In this document: piece after piece, positions 5,827 to 5,941 of the stretch
Position numbering within the stretch: the stretch's first letter is position 1
How the letters are laid out: each line of letters opens with the position of its first letter
From: Desulfuromonas sp. SDB
Lineage (GTDB): Bacteria > SDB-A
Assembly (NCBI GenBank): GCA_001412365.1
Contig: LKUE01000264.1
Coordinates: 1-5,941 of the forward strand
Reading direction: 5' to 3'
Length of the DNA stretch: 5,941 nt
Translations under genes and position numbers: made by a program
Notes under the pieces: generated by a model
Database searches by the model: none
What the model was told of the DNA's origin: nothing
Seen by the model: the letters and a program-made list of their open reading frames with translations, nothing else

Positions 5827-5941
5827 AGAAGATAAATTTAAAAGGAAAAAGCTTTTTAAAATTACTGGACTTCAGTTCCCGGGAAGTATTTTACCTATTG
5901 GAGCTTTCCCGACATGTAAAATCTGAAAAAAGAGCCGGTTT
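5823..5941 (+). CDS. argF: Ornithine carbamoyltransferase, N-terminal fragment (cut by the right edge)
   Basis: Ornithine carbamoyltransferase transfers the carbamoyl group of carbamoyl phosphate to ornithine, making citrulline in arginine synthesis. Only 39 codons are visible: MKKINLKGKSFLKLLDFSSR followed by EVFYLLELSRHVKSEKRAG. This matches the family N-terminus (F-L-K-L-L-D-F-[ST], then a helix ending K-x-x-K-[KR]-x-G). The carbamoyl-phosphate motif STRTR and the ornithine-binding residues lie outside the window, so a catabolic (arcB) enzyme or a related carbamoyltransferase cannot be excluded. The ATG overlaps the glgB stop (ATGA), preceded by AGGAGG. The gene is truncated only by the window end; no frameshift is seen. 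Confidence 0.85.
   Translation, partial: MKKINLKGKSFLKLLDFSSREVFYLLELSRHVKSEKRAG

Overview
The window is an AT-rich bacterial chromosomal stretch with ordinary housekeeping gene density. Every visible promoter candidate is of the standard TTGACA/TATAAT (sigma-70 type) class. The one complete tRNA gene carries no encoded CCA. The envelope genes are a two-domain SppA with an N-terminal membrane anchor and a secreted protein with a signal peptide. Together these suggest a low-to-medium-GC bacterium, perhaps from a less-studied phylum. Nothing in the sequence fixes the phylum, and I do not assign one.

Layout. Positions 1-236, minus strand: the 5' part of a tRNA-Thr(TGT), cut by the left edge, and a complete tRNA-Glu(CTC), each with its own TTGACA-N17-TAG(A/T)TT promoter candidate. 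A 10-bp perfect inverted repeat overlaps the -35 box of the tRNA-Thr promoter. Positions 237-343: a short AT-rich divergent intergenic region holding the sppA promoter candidate, a 15-bp near-perfect direct repeat and a small palindrome around the -35 box. The -10 box lies so close to the sppA ATG that the mRNA may be leaderless.

Positions 344-3474, plus strand: a two-gene unit. sppA (signal peptide peptidase, 67-kDa-type, both catalytic residues present) overlaps by one base (TAATG) a gene for an exported protein of unknown function. That protein has Asp/Asn-rich, calcium-loop-like motifs and what looks like an internal duplication. A 126-bp gap with a promoter candidate follows (3475-3600). 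Then come glgB (3601-5826; complete GH13 branching enzyme with an intact catalytic triad) and the first 39 codons of an ornithine carbamoyltransferase gene (argF), whose ATG overlaps the glgB stop (ATGA).

How the genes work together. The SppA/unknown pair points to a cell-envelope job: SppA degrades cleaved signal peptides, and its partner is itself exported. glgB makes alpha-1,6 branches in glycogen and argF makes citrulline for arginine synthesis. The two have no obvious metabolic link, but their overlap implies a shared transcript. I found no CRISPR array, insertion sequence, phage gene, defence system or riboswitch. The most interesting items are the uncharacterised exported protein with its apparent internal repeat, and the regulatory architecture upstream of sppA.
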